Program-made: the position numbers and the translations under genes
Notes under the pieces: generated by a model
Seen by the model: the letters and a program-made list of their open reading frames with translations, nothing else
Database searches by the model: none
What the model was told of the DNA's origin: nothing
Source: Clostridia bacterium
Lineage (GTDB): Bacteria; Bacillota; Clostridia; Oscillospirales; Acutalibacteraceae
NCBI GenBank assembly: GCA_017379935.1
Contig: JAFNVC010000030.1
Coordinates: forward strand, 1-45,148
Direction: 5' to 3'
Length of the DNA stretch: 45,148 bases
Shown here: in pieces, positions 14,874 to 23,579 of the stretch
Layout of the letters: every line of letters starts with the position of its first letter
How positions within the stretch are numbered: the first letter of the stretch is position 1

Positions 14874-15776
14874 TTGAATCTGAAATCTGTATTTAAAAAT
14901 TTCAATATCAAGGATTTTGCAATTGATAATATTTATTACGTTCTCGGTTGTATGCTGTATGCTCTGGGTGTTAATATTTTTGCGATTCCCAATAATATCG
15001 CACAAAGCGGAATAACGGGTCTTGCTATTATTATCAACTACCTTGTTCCCGAATTTCCCGTCGGCTTAACCGGACTTCTCCTTAACATCCCGCTGATTAT
15101 CCTCGCGTGGATTTTTATCGGTAAAGCCTTTACGCTGAAAACGTTATGGACAACAGTTATTCTGTCTCTTTGCATTGATGGTGTCGCATCTGTAATGGAT
15201 ACAGGTATAATCAGTGCATATACGGGAGATAAGCTCCTTGCCGCGCTGTTCTGCGGTGCAATGTGCGGTGCGGGTATCGCGCTTATTATCGTGCGCGGTG
15301 CAACATCGGGCGGAACGGATGTACTCGGCAGATTGCTTAAGAAAATCTGGCCTCATATGACTATGGGAACGATGATTCTTATCTGCGATGCTGTTGTAGT
15401 TATTTCGGCTGCAATCGTATTCGGAAGCGTTGACAGTGCAATGTATGCTGCTATCCTGATTTTTGCAAGCTCTGAGGTTATGGACCACATCCTTTACGGT
15501 ACGGGAAGCGGCAAGATGCTGTATATCTTTACCAAGAAGGGCACAGAGGTTGCTGAAATGATAACCAAGGAATGCAGACGCGGCGCAACCATTATTGAGG
15601 GTAAGGGCGGATACACGGGCGATACGAATGAGCTTGTAATCTGCGCGGCGCGCAGTCACGAAATTCCGAGAATCAGAAAGAAAGTAAAAGAACTCGATCC
15701 CGAAACATTTATTATTCTTTCAGAAGCAAATGAAATCCTCGGCAAGGGATTTAACCCGCCTGCCGCAGGTGATTGA
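14874..15776 (+). CDS. yitT: YitT-family membrane protein (DUF161/DUF2179)
   Basis: A 300-residue integral membrane protein with five or six membrane segments in the first 200 residues (for example 22-42, 48-70, 78-100, 110-130, 150-175) and a C-terminal soluble DUF2179 domain (about 215-290) including FTKKGTEVAEMITKE and GKGGYTGDTNELVICAA. The family is common in Firmicutes; its function is not established and transport has been suggested. The start is TTG at 14874, supported by a GGAGG site seven bases upstream. It is the last gene of the long plus-strand operon and is followed by a bidirectional terminator. Confidence 0.88.
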   Translation: MNLKSVFKNFNIKDFAIDNIYYVLGCMLYALGVNIFAIPNNIAQSGITGLAIIINYLVPEFPVGLTGLLLNIPLIILAWIFIGKAFTLKTLWTTVILSLCIDGVASVMDTGIISAYTGDKLLAALFCGAMCGAGIALIIVRGATSGGTDVLGRLLKKIWPHMTMGTMILICDAVVVISAAIVFGSVDSAMYAAILIFASSEVMDHILYGTGSGKMLYIFTKKGTEVAEMITKECRRGATIIEGKGGYTGDTNELVICAARSHEIPRIRKKVKELDPETFIILSEANEILGKGFNPPAAGD

Positions 15777-15791
15777 TTTTGGATAACAAAT

Positions 15792-15825
15792 AACGGCTGT
15801 ATCGTTATGATACAGCCGTTGTTTT
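15792..15825. terminator. Bidirectional intrinsic terminator between yitT and GH127 genes
   Basis: A perfect 12-bp stem AACGGCTGTATC (15792-15803) and GATACAGCCGTT (15809-15820) with a 5-nt loop. It sits between convergent genes; the plus strand continues GTTTTG and the minus strand continues into TTTGTT, so it can serve both. Confidence 0.88.
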
Positions 15826-15826
15826 G

Positions 15827-17749
15827 CTATTCAGCTCTGATGTAAACGCACATTTCGTTTTCACCGCGATTTGCCCATTTATAATACGGTATGAATTTCA
15901 GCTTGACATCGGATTTTTCAGCTTCTTTAAAGGTTTCATAAAGACTTTCACAATCTTTTTCACGGTATCCTTCAGCAATAATATATTGCCCGTCAAGAGA
16001 AAAAGAAGTGTTCTTATCAATGCTAAGCATCTGCAAGTCTGCTCCGTTGTCAACCTCTTCAAGACAATAAATAAAAGGACCACGTGTGACAGCAATTTTT
16101 CCTATATTCGCTCTCACACGGTTTGAGCACTTTATCATTCTGACTGATATTTCAAACTGAATATCAATCTGTGTTTCATCAAAGATTTTAAAATATGCAT
16201 ATCCGTTACGGATTTCGCACTTGTGTGAAAATGTATATGAGTCACACCATTTGGGAATTCGCACAGCAAGTGTAAATTCTTTTTCCGGGAAAATCCGAAC
16301 GCAGATCTTGCCGATTGATAAATAATCGGACAGGATTTCGAGTCTTCCCTTACTGCTCGTAATCTTAGCTCCGATATACTGATGAATATAGACTGTACTG
16401 TCGTTTTGCGTGCAGCAGTATTCACCGATTGAGGAAATAAGCCGTGCGACATTCGGCGGACAGCAGGCGCATCCGAACCATTTCTGACGGGTCGGTTTTA
16501 TATGTCTTTTTCTTTCGTCCTTATGTGAAGCCTCGGGTAAGACCTCGAGAGGGTTTGCATAGAAAAAGCTTCTGCCGTCCTCAGACATACCGGAAAGAAC
16601 TGTGTTGTATAATGCCCGTTCTACGGTGTCGGCAGTATCAGAATCGGGAGCGATTTCAAGCATCCGTCGGGCGAAAAAAATCAGGCCGACAGATGCACAG
16701 GTTTCGCTGTACGCAAGGTCGTTCGGAAGATCGTAATCAAAAGAAAAAGCCTCACCGAGCGCGGTTGAGCCTATACCGCCCGTGATATACATTTTTCTGT
16801 TAATGATATTGCTTAAGATTTTCTGACAGGCGGTGCTGAGCTCGTCGTCGCGGTATCGCTTGGCAATATCAGCCATTCCGCTGTAAAGATAAACGCCTCT
16901 AACAGCATGACCGACAGCCTCGTGCTGATGCCGCGGCTCGCAGTGAGCCTGATTATAGTGGTAATTATCCTCTACGGTGGTTCGCCCGAGAACCGTATCA
17001 TAGTAATACGGCTTTTTACCTCTTTCATTTATGAAGAACCTTGCCGTTTCAAGATACTGCCGATTCAGTGTAACGTCATACAGCTTGACTAAAGCCATTT
17101 CGGCAATTTCGTGGCCGGGATAACCTTTGATCTTTGTCTCACCGAAGGTTTCGCAGATAAGGTCAGCAAAACGGCAGGCAGCATTCAGAAGCCTGCGGTC
17201 TCCGGTTGAATTGTAAAAGCTTATTGCCGCCTCTGTCAGATGCCCGAAGCAGTAAAGCTCGTGAAAATCCTTAAGGTTAGAAAAAATTCCGTCTCGGTTA
17301 TTGATAATATACAGCGTGTCAAGATAACCGTTTTCCATCTGAGAGCTACAGATTAAATCAATAATATCCTCAGCCTTTTTCTGCAGTACGGCATCGGGAT
17401 GAGAGGAAAGTGAGTAGCCGACAGCCTCGATCCATTTGTATACGTCGCTGTCCTGAAAAACCCAGCCGTGAAAGGCACATTCGTCAGCGTTCGCTTCATC
17501 ATAATGCCATTTGTCGGCAGGGTAGACGGGCACATCCTCACCGTTTGACAGCTTTTTTACAATATCAGCCGCCTTAATAAAATTTGAAACGGAATAGCTT
17601 GCTTCTGCACCGTCAATGCGGTCATGCAAAGCTTCGTACTGGTAGGGTATTACCTGAGTCCTGACAAGCTCCTGCTTCTGTCTCCAGAATCGGTCGGTTA
17701 TTTCGATGCTTTTAAGCGGTATGTATTCAGAAAATAGTGTTGTATCCAT
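15827..17749 (-). CDS. GH127 glycoside hydrolase (beta-L-arabinofuranosidase-like)
   Basis: A retaining glycosidase of the former DUF1680 family; characterised members release beta-L-arabinofuranose from plant hydroxyproline-rich glycoproteins. In the 640-residue product the residues of the Bifidobacterium HypBA1 active site line up with matching spacing: Glu333 (acid/base), Glu349 and Cys351 (SETCAS), Cys429 and Cys430 (GCACCPPNV); the cysteines bind zinc and one is the nucleophile. No signal peptide, so it is cytoplasmic and acts on imported oligosaccharides, matching the MFS transporter upstream. I prefer ATG 17749; a GTG at 17767 overlapping the MFS gene is also possible. Confidence 0.9.
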   Translation of the reverse strand: MDTTLFSEYIPLKSIEITDRFWRQKQELVRTQVIPYQYEALHDRIDGAEASYSVSNFIKAADIVKKLSNGEDVPVYPADKWHYDEANADECAFHGWVFQDSDVYKWIEAVGYSLSSHPDAVLQKKAEDIIDLICSSQMENGYLDTLYIINNRDGIFSNLKDFHELYCFGHLTEAAISFYNSTGDRRLLNAACRFADLICETFGETKIKGYPGHEIAEMALVKLYDVTLNRQYLETARFFINERGKKPYYYDTVLGRTTVEDNYHYNQAHCEPRHQHEAVGHAVRGVYLYSGMADIAKRYRDDELSTACQKILSNIINRKMYITGGIGSTALGEAFSFDYDLPNDLAYSETCASVGLIFFARRMLEIAPDSDTADTVERALYNTVLSGMSEDGRSFFYANPLEVLPEASHKDERKRHIKPTRQKWFGCACCPPNVARLISSIGEYCCTQNDSTVYIHQYIGAKITSSKGRLEILSDYLSIGKICVRIFPEKEFTLAVRIPKWCDSYTFSHKCEIRNGYAYFKIFDETQIDIQFEISVRMIKCSNRVRANIGKIAVTRGPFIYCLEEVDNGADLQMLSIDKNTSFSLDGQYIIAEGYREKDCESLYETFKEAEKSDVKLKFIPYYKWANRGENEMCVYIRAE

Positions 17750-17753
17750 ATTA

Positions 17754-19199
17754 TCAATCCCACTCACAGCCGGTTACGGTATCCATATCGATACCCTTGG
17801 TGTCGTGCGTTTTTGAAACAAGAGTAATCAAAGCGGCAATGAAACCGGGCACAAGAAGCGCAAAAGAAACGATTCCGGTTACGCTGTTTCCGATAAATGT
17901 TATAAGCGGAAGACTTACGACATAAGAAATTGCTACGCCGATGGCGGTAACAATAAACTGTGCCGACATTGTTGAGGAGCGCAGGTTCGTCGGTGACGAT
18001 TCGCCGATCATCATAATAATAACGTCGTTGGTTGAATAAAAGCTTCCGACGAAAGCACCGCAAAGAAAGCCTACGATATAGGGATTCAGTGCCATATTAG
18101 ATCCGATTGTAAAGCCGATAAAAGCCAGAAGACAGTTTGTTGCAGTTGTGATTGCCGCCGCTTTACGTCCTTTTGAGTCGGAGATAAAGCCCATAATAAC
18201 CTGTGAAACAGCACAGCCGACAGGGAACATAAATAACGCCGCTGTAACAGGACCTACGCTGACCGCATTCATTACTTCTTTGCCGAGATTTGCGAACAAC
18301 CCGTTTTTAACGTAATTCTGCGCGTAGCCGTAGGACATTATAACCTGATAGTTGATAGTACCGATAAAGCCGAGATTTGCGAGCGAAGAAGTGATGTAAA
18401 GCCAGCGAAGCTGCTTGTGCTTCATCGCAAATTTCAGCGCAGGGATAAGTCCGCCCTGACTGTTCTGTGAGTTCTTTTGTTCTGCAATTCTTTCTTCATC
18501 AGTCATATGCAGGTAACGAAGTCTTGATTCGATAAATGAGTCGGTTTCTCTTGCTGTGAGTAGTGCAATAAAGCTCGTTACGAGTCCGACGATAGCGGGG
18601 ATAAAATAAACCAATCTCCATTCTGAAGCCTCTGTCATAAGCAGACGTCTCAACAGCGGAACAAGCATTACAGACATATTGGCGATAAATTTGATTGAGG
18701 AATAAACCTTACCGCGGTGGTCGGTAGGGGAGGATTCCATTATGTAAACCACGTGCATATCGTGCGGTATGAAGAACTGTACCATACAAGCGCCGATAAA
18801 ATAAAGGAAAATGTTGTTTGAAAGGAAGATAACAAGAAGAGCAAAGCTCATTCCGAAGGTGTTGATTATAAGAAATTTCTTTCTGCCCCAACGGTCGGCA
18901 AGCGGTCTGTATAAAAGTCCGAAAGCCTGGAAGGGTACAACAAGAATACCCAGTATATCTAGCAGACCTACGGAGCTTTCGCTTGTGAAAAGGTCGTTTG
19001 CAATTTCTGTTTTCATCAGAGTGCCTATCTGTGATGCGATTTCGTCCGTTGCATAGATAAGCGTTATGATAAAAACAAGGTAAGCGAAATAATAAGACTT
19101 TTTCGGCTTAGCTTTTTCTTTTTCCCATTTCAGGATTTCTTTTTCCCGCTTTTGATGAAGCTTTTTAAGCTTTTCGGGTGTAATCGCTTTTGTTCCCAT
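17754..19199 (-). CDS. MFS transporter (sugar or glycoside)
   Basis: A 481-residue major facilitator with about twelve membrane segments. A long charged N-terminal tail (1-35, Lys/Glu rich) precedes the first helix. The MFS signature between helices 2 and 3 is RPLADRWGRKKFLI and the equivalent in the second half is GFISDSKGRKAA. It lies between a PHP phosphoesterase gene (11 bp upstream) and a GH127 glycosidase gene on the same strand, so uptake of an arabinose-containing or related oligosaccharide is inferred. The start at 19199 follows TAAAGGAG. Confidence 0.87.
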   Translation of the reverse strand: MGTKAITPEKLKKLHQKREKEILKWEKEKAKPKKSYYFAYLVFIITLIYATDEIASQIGTLMKTEIANDLFTSESSVGLLDILGILVVPFQAFGLLYRPLADRWGRKKFLIINTFGMSFALLVIFLSNNIFLYFIGACMVQFFIPHDMHVVYIMESSPTDHRGKVYSSIKFIANMSVMLVPLLRRLLMTEASEWRLVYFIPAIVGLVTSFIALLTARETDSFIESRLRYLHMTDEERIAEQKNSQNSQGGLIPALKFAMKHKQLRWLYITSSLANLGFIGTINYQVIMSYGYAQNYVKNGLFANLGKEVMNAVSVGPVTAALFMFPVGCAVSQVIMGFISDSKGRKAAAITTATNCLLAFIGFTIGSNMALNPYIVGFLCGAFVGSFYSTNDVIIMMIGESSPTNLRSSTMSAQFIVTAIGVAISYVVSLPLITFIGNSVTGIVSFALLVPGFIAALITLVSKTHDTKGIDMDTVTGCEWD

Positions 19200-19210
19200 A
19201 AAAAACTCCT

Positions 19211-19963
19211 TTAAAGTATTGTTCTTTTCAGCGCTTCGGCAAAGTCCTTGGTGTTGACATTCTCAAGTCTGTGAGCATCCATTCCTATGGTGAAAACAAC
19301 ACCGAGCTCCTTGCCGATGCTGTACATTCTCTTGATAAGCATCGGGTCTCCGGAAAATGCAGCGGCATTCAGCTCCCATGCACAGCCGCTATCATAGCCT
19401 TCCTTTAAGATTTCTGCAATTTCGTCATCGCGCCAGCAGTTGCCTAAAACGTCTGCCTCCCAGCCCATCATTTTTCTCAGGTAAGTTCCGTTGAGCGGGT
19501 GAGCAATTGTGTCAGCAGCTTTATCTTTAAAAAGATTACGAAGCATCTTTTTTGTATGCTCCTTATAAGCCTCGGGAGTTTTTTCTTCCGCCTGTTGCCA
19601 ACCGGTAACGTGGAAGTGATTCTGTGCATACAAGCGGTATTCCGTTTTGATGTCGGAGCCCTTAAGTGTGTACATATCTGTGCCGTAGCAGGAAAATTCA
19701 CCGCCGATAAGAATTTTTACCTTGCTGTCGAGCTCATCACGCTTGCGTCTGAGTATTTCGCAATTCTGATTGAATTCGGGCAAATCCTCAGGCTCGTAAA
19801 TATGGTCGCATAAAGCGATCGTCTGAAGCCCGGCATCTTCTGCGGCTTTAACAATGTTTTCAAATGTCATTTCATCCTTTGCACAGCCTGAAAAGCAGGT
19901 GTGGATATGCAGATTGAAACGCGCTAATTCATCAATATCATATATACCTTCTGTCAGAAACAA
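19211..19963 (-). CDS. PHP-domain phosphoesterase (histidinol-phosphatase-like)
   Basis: Metal-dependent phosphoesterase of the PHP family. The first metal motif is FNLHIHTCFSG near the N-terminus, then LCDHIYEPEDLPEF, the GGEFSCYG region with a metal-binding glutamate, TIAHPLNG, and the final TIGMDAHRLEN. I place the start at TTG 19963 (250 residues). It has an AAAGGATG site, and the longer frame back to 20014 would begin inside the promoter. Family members hydrolyse histidinol phosphate or other small phosphate esters. As first gene before an MFS transporter and GH127, a sugar-phosphate or oligosaccharide-related role is more likely than histidine synthesis. Confidence 0.8.
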   Translation of the reverse strand: MFLTEGIYDIDELARFNLHIHTCFSGCAKDEMTFENIVKAAEDAGLQTIALCDHIYEPEDLPEFNQNCEILRRKRDELDSKVKILIGGEFSCYGTDMYTLKGSDIKTEYRLYAQNHFHVTGWQQAEEKTPEAYKEHTKKMLRNLFKDKAADTIAHPLNGTYLRKMMGWEADVLGNCWRDDEIAEILKEGYDSGCAWELNAAAFSGDPMLIKRMYSIGKELGVVFTIGMDAHRLENVNTKDFAEALKRTIL

Positions 19964-19999
19964 AATATCACATCCTTTACACTTTATTCTATCAATTAT

Positions 20000-20028
20000 A
20001 GCCTTTATTGTCAATCAGACAAATCTGC
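20000..20028 (-). promoter_or_regulatory. Promoter of the PHP-MFS-GH127 operon
   Basis: On the minus strand, TTTGTC followed by a 17-bp spacer and TATAAT (TATAAT at about 20000-19995). This places the transcription start upstream of TTG 19963 and decides that start against the 20014 alternative. Confidence 0.55.
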
Positions 20029-20046
20029 AGATAAGTTTTTTATATC

Positions 20047-20074
20047 TTGATTTTTTGTGCTGATATGATATAAT
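20047..20074 (+). promoter_or_regulatory. Promoter of the ChbG/YdjC gene
   Basis: TTGATT (20047-20052) and TATAAT (20069-20074) with a 16-bp spacer, 36 bp before the ATG and divergent from the PHP operon promoter. Confidence 0.7.
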
Positions 20075-20109
20075 CTATTTGTTAGTTTCCAAAAGAAAGG
20101 ACTTGAATT

Positions 20110-20997
20110 ATGGCTAAATACCTTATTGTTAATGCAGATGACTACGGAATGTGTAAGGCAGCCAACGAGGCTGTTGCTGAGCTTTTTGAAGGCGGCTGGC
20201 TTAAATCTGCTACCATTATGATGCCTTGCCCGACGGCAAAGGAAGCAGTTGAATTTTCAAACGCTCATCCCGAATATGCAATCGGCGTCCACCTTACTAT
20301 GACAAGTGAGTGGGGCAAGTACCGCTGGAAGCCTCTCACGAACGGCAAGACGCTTATCGACGAAGAGGGCTATATGTGGCACGAAAGCGATCAGGTTGAG
20401 AAGAATGCTTCTTATGCTGACCTTGAGGCTGAAATCCGTGCACAGATTGACCTTGCACACAGCTGGGGTATGAAGCCTTCTCATACAGATAATCATATGG
20501 GCTCTCTCTACGGTCATTACACAGGCAGACTCGGTCTTGCAAAAATGACTCTTCGTGTCTGCGGTGAATACGGTTATGCATACAGACTTTATACAAAGCA
20601 CGATAAGCGCATCTGTCCGAACGGAACACCGTATCCTCTCTATGCGGCTGTTACACTTCTTTCAAAGCGTTGGGGTAAGAAATATGATGTTGTAATTCCT
20701 GATTATCTTCTTTTCCCTGATTGGAACGATGATATGCGCGTAAGTTATGAGACCTACCGCGATACAATCCTTAAAATCTGGACAAACATTCCCGAGGATG
20801 GCGTAACAGAGACTTTTGTTCATCCTTCCGTTGAAAACGACGAGCTTAAGGGTATTACAGGCAGATGGCAGGATAGAGTATGGGAATACGAGCTTATGAA
20901 GGATCCGTATGTCCATAAGTACCTCAAGGATCACGGCGTTGAGCTTATCAGCTACCGTGAGCTTATCAAAATGAAGGGCGGCAAGCTCAAGGGCTGA
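20110..20997 (+). CDS. ChbG/YdjC-family carbohydrate deacetylase
   Basis: A 295-residue metal-dependent deacetylase of the YdjC fold. The metal-site signature is NADDYGMCKAAN (about 8-19), with GVHLTMTSEWG and PSHTDNHMGSLYG supplying the histidines. Known members remove an N-acetyl group from chitobiose or chitobiose-phosphate (ChbG) or from other amino sugars. It is monocistronic, with its own promoter and a strong terminator, and divergent from the GH127 operon. Whether the substrate is a chito-oligosaccharide is not clear; no PTS or chb genes are nearby. RBS AAAGGA, ATG start. Confidence 0.88.
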   Translation: MAKYLIVNADDYGMCKAANEAVAELFEGGWLKSATIMMPCPTAKEAVEFSNAHPEYAIGVHLTMTSEWGKYRWKPLTNGKTLIDEEGYMWHESDQVEKNASYADLEAEIRAQIDLAHSWGMKPSHTDNHMGSLYGHYTGRLGLAKMTLRVCGEYGYAYRLYTKHDKRICPNGTPYPLYAAVTLLSKRWGKKYDVVIPDYLLFPDWNDDMRVSYETYRDTILKIWTNIPEDGVTETFVHPSVENDELKGITGRWQDRVWEYELMKDPYVHKYLKDHGVELISYRELIKMKGGKLKG

Positions 20998-21015
20998 TTC
21001 AATACATAAACAATT

Positions 21016-21049
21016 AACGGTGCAGTTCACAACGAACTGCACCGTTTTT
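21016..21049. terminator. Bidirectional intrinsic terminator (chbG-like / aminotransferase)
   Basis: A perfect 13-bp stem AACGGTGCAGTTC (21016-21028) and GAACTGCACCGTT (21034-21046) with a 5-nt loop, then a T-run on the plus strand, between convergent genes. Confidence 0.92.
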
Positions 21050-21056
21050 GTATAAT

Positions 21057-22274
21057 TTATTTCTGCTTATATCCGTCAAGGAATTCGCCCATTCTTGTCA
21101 TTGCGGCGCGAAGCTCATCTGCTTCGGGAAGCATAACGATACGGAAATGGTCGGGCTCCTTCCAGTCAAAGCCGCTGCCGGGGATAAGAAGGATGTTTGT
21201 CGCGTGGAGAAGATCCCAGGCAAATTTCTTATCGTCCGTGATGTTGAATTTCTTAATATCAAGCTTCGGGAAAAGATAGAACGCCGCGCTGTTCTTTACG
21301 AAGCTGATACCGTCGATTTTTTCGAGCACCTCACAGGTTGCCTCTCTCTGCTCATAGATTCTTCCGCCGGGCATAATCATCGAACGCGGTGTCTCTGAAT
21401 CTGCGATAGCCGCAGGGATTACAAGCTGAGGAAGTGTGTTGGCGCAAAGACGAAGTGAGGTCATCTGAATAATACCCTTGCGGTATTCTGCCGTCAGCTC
21501 ACGCGGACCGCTTAATACCATCCAGCCGCAACGGAAGCCGCAGACAAGATGCGACTTTGAAAGGCCGTTCATTGTGACAACGGGAACGTCGGGAGCAAGG
21601 GATGCGGTTGAGATGTGCTCGAGACCGTCCATAACGAGTCTGTCATAGATTTCGTCAGAGAAGATAATGAGTCCGTTTTCTCTTGCGAGCTGAACAATCT
21701 GAAGGAGAATCTCCTTCGGATAAAGAGCACCAGTCGGATTATTGGGGTTTATAATAACGATAGCCTTTGTCTTTGCTGTGATTTTCGATCTGATATCCTC
21801 AATGTCGGGGTACCAGTTTGATTTCTCATCACAGGTGTAGAATACCGGCTGACCGCTTGCGAGGTAAACAGAGTTACCCCAGAGCGAATAGCTTGGTGAG
21901 GGGACGAGTACCTCGTCGCCGTCGTTGATAAGCGGCATAAGCGCAAAGTTTACAACCTCGCTGACGCCGTTACCGATGAATACGTCATCAGGGACAATTC
22001 CTTCGATACCCTTTGATTTCTCATATTCACAGATAGCCTCTCTTGCGTCGGGCATACCCTTGAAGTCGCAGTAAGCAACGCCCTTCTGCTCGTTACCCTT
22101 GAGTGCATCCTCAAGGCTCTTGGGGAGCTTAAAGCCGAATGTTGCAGGGTTACCTGTATTAAGTCTTAAAACGTCAATTCCTCTTGCACGCATATCCATT
22201 GCTTCAACGAACAAGGGTCCTCTGATGTCAGAGTGAACGTTTTTCATTCTGTCAGCGGTTTTGATAATATCCAT
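21057..22274 (-). CDS. PLP-dependent aminotransferase (alanine transaminase type)
   Basis: Class I/II aminotransferase of 405 residues. Motifs seen: substrate-binding LNTGNPATFGF (about 38-48), PSPSYSLW, INPNNPTG (175-182), DEIYDRLV with the PLP-nitrogen aspartate, and the Schiff-base lysine Lys240 in NGLSKSHLVCGFRCGW, then an arginine motif near the end (DHFRIVMLP). This pattern resembles the AlaA-type glutamate-pyruvate transaminases. I choose ATG 22274 over the upstream frame because AAGAAGG lies at the right distance. It has its own promoter (TTGCAA-17-TATAAT). Confidence 0.9.
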   Translation of the reverse strand: MDIIKTADRMKNVHSDIRGPLFVEAMDMRARGIDVLRLNTGNPATFGFKLPKSLEDALKGNEQKGVAYCDFKGMPDAREAICEYEKSKGIEGIVPDDVFIGNGVSEVVNFALMPLINDGDEVLVPSPSYSLWGNSVYLASGQPVFYTCDEKSNWYPDIEDIRSKITAKTKAIVIINPNNPTGALYPKEILLQIVQLARENGLIIFSDEIYDRLVMDGLEHISTASLAPDVPVVTMNGLSKSHLVCGFRCGWMVLSGPRELTAEYRKGIIQMTSLRLCANTLPQLVIPAAIADSETPRSMIMPGGRIYEQREATCEVLEKIDGISFVKNSAAFYLFPKLDIKKFNITDDKKFAWDLLHATNILLIPGSGFDWKEPDHFRIVMLPEADELRAAMTRMGEFLDGYKQK

Positions 22275-22306
22275 AACAGCACCTTCTTGTTTTAAAATAC
22301 GCATAA

Positions 22307-22335
22307 ATTATATACTTTAATGCTTTAAATTGCAA
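22307..22335 (-). promoter_or_regulatory. Promoter of the aminotransferase gene
   Basis: Minus strand TTGCAA (22335-22330) and TATAAT (22312-22307) with a 17-bp spacer, directly downstream of the CapA gene terminator. Confidence 0.72.
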
Positions 22336-22348
22336 TAGAAATATAGAA

Positions 22349-22380
22349 AAAAGTACTTGCAAATTTTGCAGGTACTTTTT
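22349..22380 (-). terminator. Intrinsic terminator after the CapA-like gene
   Basis: A 14-bp inverted repeat, AAAAGTACTTGCAA (22349-22362) with its partner ending about 22379, loop of three, one G-U pair. On the minus strand it is followed by a T-rich tail. It begins about 11 bp after the stop of the CapA-like gene. Confidence 0.8.
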
Positions 22381-22390
22381 AAAGCTTGAT

Positions 22391-23554
22391 TTATAACTGT
22401 TCAAGCATATATTCTTTAACGTCTTCCAGCCTGCTCTTTTTCCAATTTCCCTTTTCAGCCTCCTCGGCAAGGGGACATATAATAAAGAAGTCGAGCGTTT
22501 CACCGGGTACGCGTCCCGTTCTCAGCTCGATAGAGAAATGCTCCTTCCATTGCTCTTCGGTTGCATTGGTGAATTCTTCGGGATGAAGATAAGTCATCTG
22601 ACGTTTTGTTGCCGCAACAAGCACCTTTGCCGAAAGGGGGGCGAGGAGCTTGTATTCATCCTTCTGCACGTCAACGAAAATCCGCGGAAGCTCAGCCTTG
22701 ACAATATGCTCGGGACCGCGTTCAATCTCAAGTCCCATAGGCTCCCACGTGAATTTATCTTCCGTAAAATTGATTTTTACTATCAATCCGAGCTCAGTGT
22801 TGAACTGTGAGCGCTGATAATCCGTATCAAAAATGAAGTTGCCCAGAGAATAGAAAATAACCTTATCTCCGACTGTTTCGTAATTCATCGGCACGTGCGG
22901 ATGGTGCGAAACAACAATATCTGCACCCATTTCGAGATATTTATGATAACGCTCTCTTGTGTACGGTGAAGGCAGGGGAGTGAATTCTTCGCCTGCGTGA
23001 GCCACGACAACACACCAACGGCATTTTGCTTTGATTTCGTTAATGGTGTTCTGAATTGCATCAAGGTCGCTCCAGCTGTAACAGCCGGGCTTGTCAACAT
23101 CTGCCTTTCGGCACGCGCGCTGATATCCTACACCGAACATTCCGATTCCGCCCGCCTCATCAAGGATAACAGGCTTTCTCGCTCCATCAATGTTCATTCC
23201 CGCACCGATAGTCTGTACATTGTTTTCTCGGGCAATTTCAAGAGTTTTGCTGATGCCGTATTCTTTTGCATCCATAATATGATTGTTACAGATGTTCCAG
23301 ATATCCGCGCGCATATTTTTAAGCACCTTGACAGCGGCAGGGTCAATCGTATGCAGCAGCTGCTGAACTCCGCCCTGAACAGTATTTTGTTCTACGGGTG
23401 CAATCGGTCCTTCTACGTTTGCGACAACGTGGTCGGCACTCTGCAAAAAGTCAAGCACTGCAGGGGAGATAAGCTCATCATCCTCCCATTTGCCGTACAT
23501 ATATCTGTCAAAGCCGATATCGCCTGTAAAAACGATTGATGTTTCTTTTTTCAT
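22391..23554 (-). CDS. CapA-family metallophosphatase-like protein
   Basis: A 387-residue protein of the CapA/PgsA calcineurin-like family, named for capsule (poly-gamma-glutamate) synthesis; several homologues have unknown substrates. Motifs: FTGDIGFDRYM near the start, VANVEGPIAPVE, NICNNHIMDAKEYGI, VVVAHAGEEFTPLPS, and SHHPHVPMNYE, all metal-site segments of the family. There is no N-terminal membrane anchor, unlike PgsA, so it is probably cytoplasmic. ATG 23554 has GAAAGGA eight bases upstream; a longer frame to 23722 overlaps the SGNH gene and is unlikely. It follows the SGNH gene by 25 bp. Confidence 0.82.
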   Translation of the reverse strand: MKKETSIVFTGDIGFDRYMYGKWEDDELISPAVLDFLQSADHVVANVEGPIAPVEQNTVQGGVQQLLHTIDPAAVKVLKNMRADIWNICNNHIMDAKEYGISKTLEIARENNVQTIGAGMNIDGARKPVILDEAGGIGMFGVGYQRACRKADVDKPGCYSWSDLDAIQNTINEIKAKCRWCVVVAHAGEEFTPLPSPYTRERYHKYLEMGADIVVSHHPHVPMNYETVGDKVIFYSLGNFIFDTDYQRSQFNTELGLIVKINFTEDKFTWEPMGLEIERGPEHIVKAELPRIFVDVQKDEYKLLAPLSAKVLVAATKRQMTYLHPEEFTNATEEQWKEHFSIELRTGRVPGETLDFFIICPLAEEAEKGNWKKSRLEDVKEYMLEQL

Positions 23555-23579
23555 TAAAATCATCCTTTCGGATATGAAT

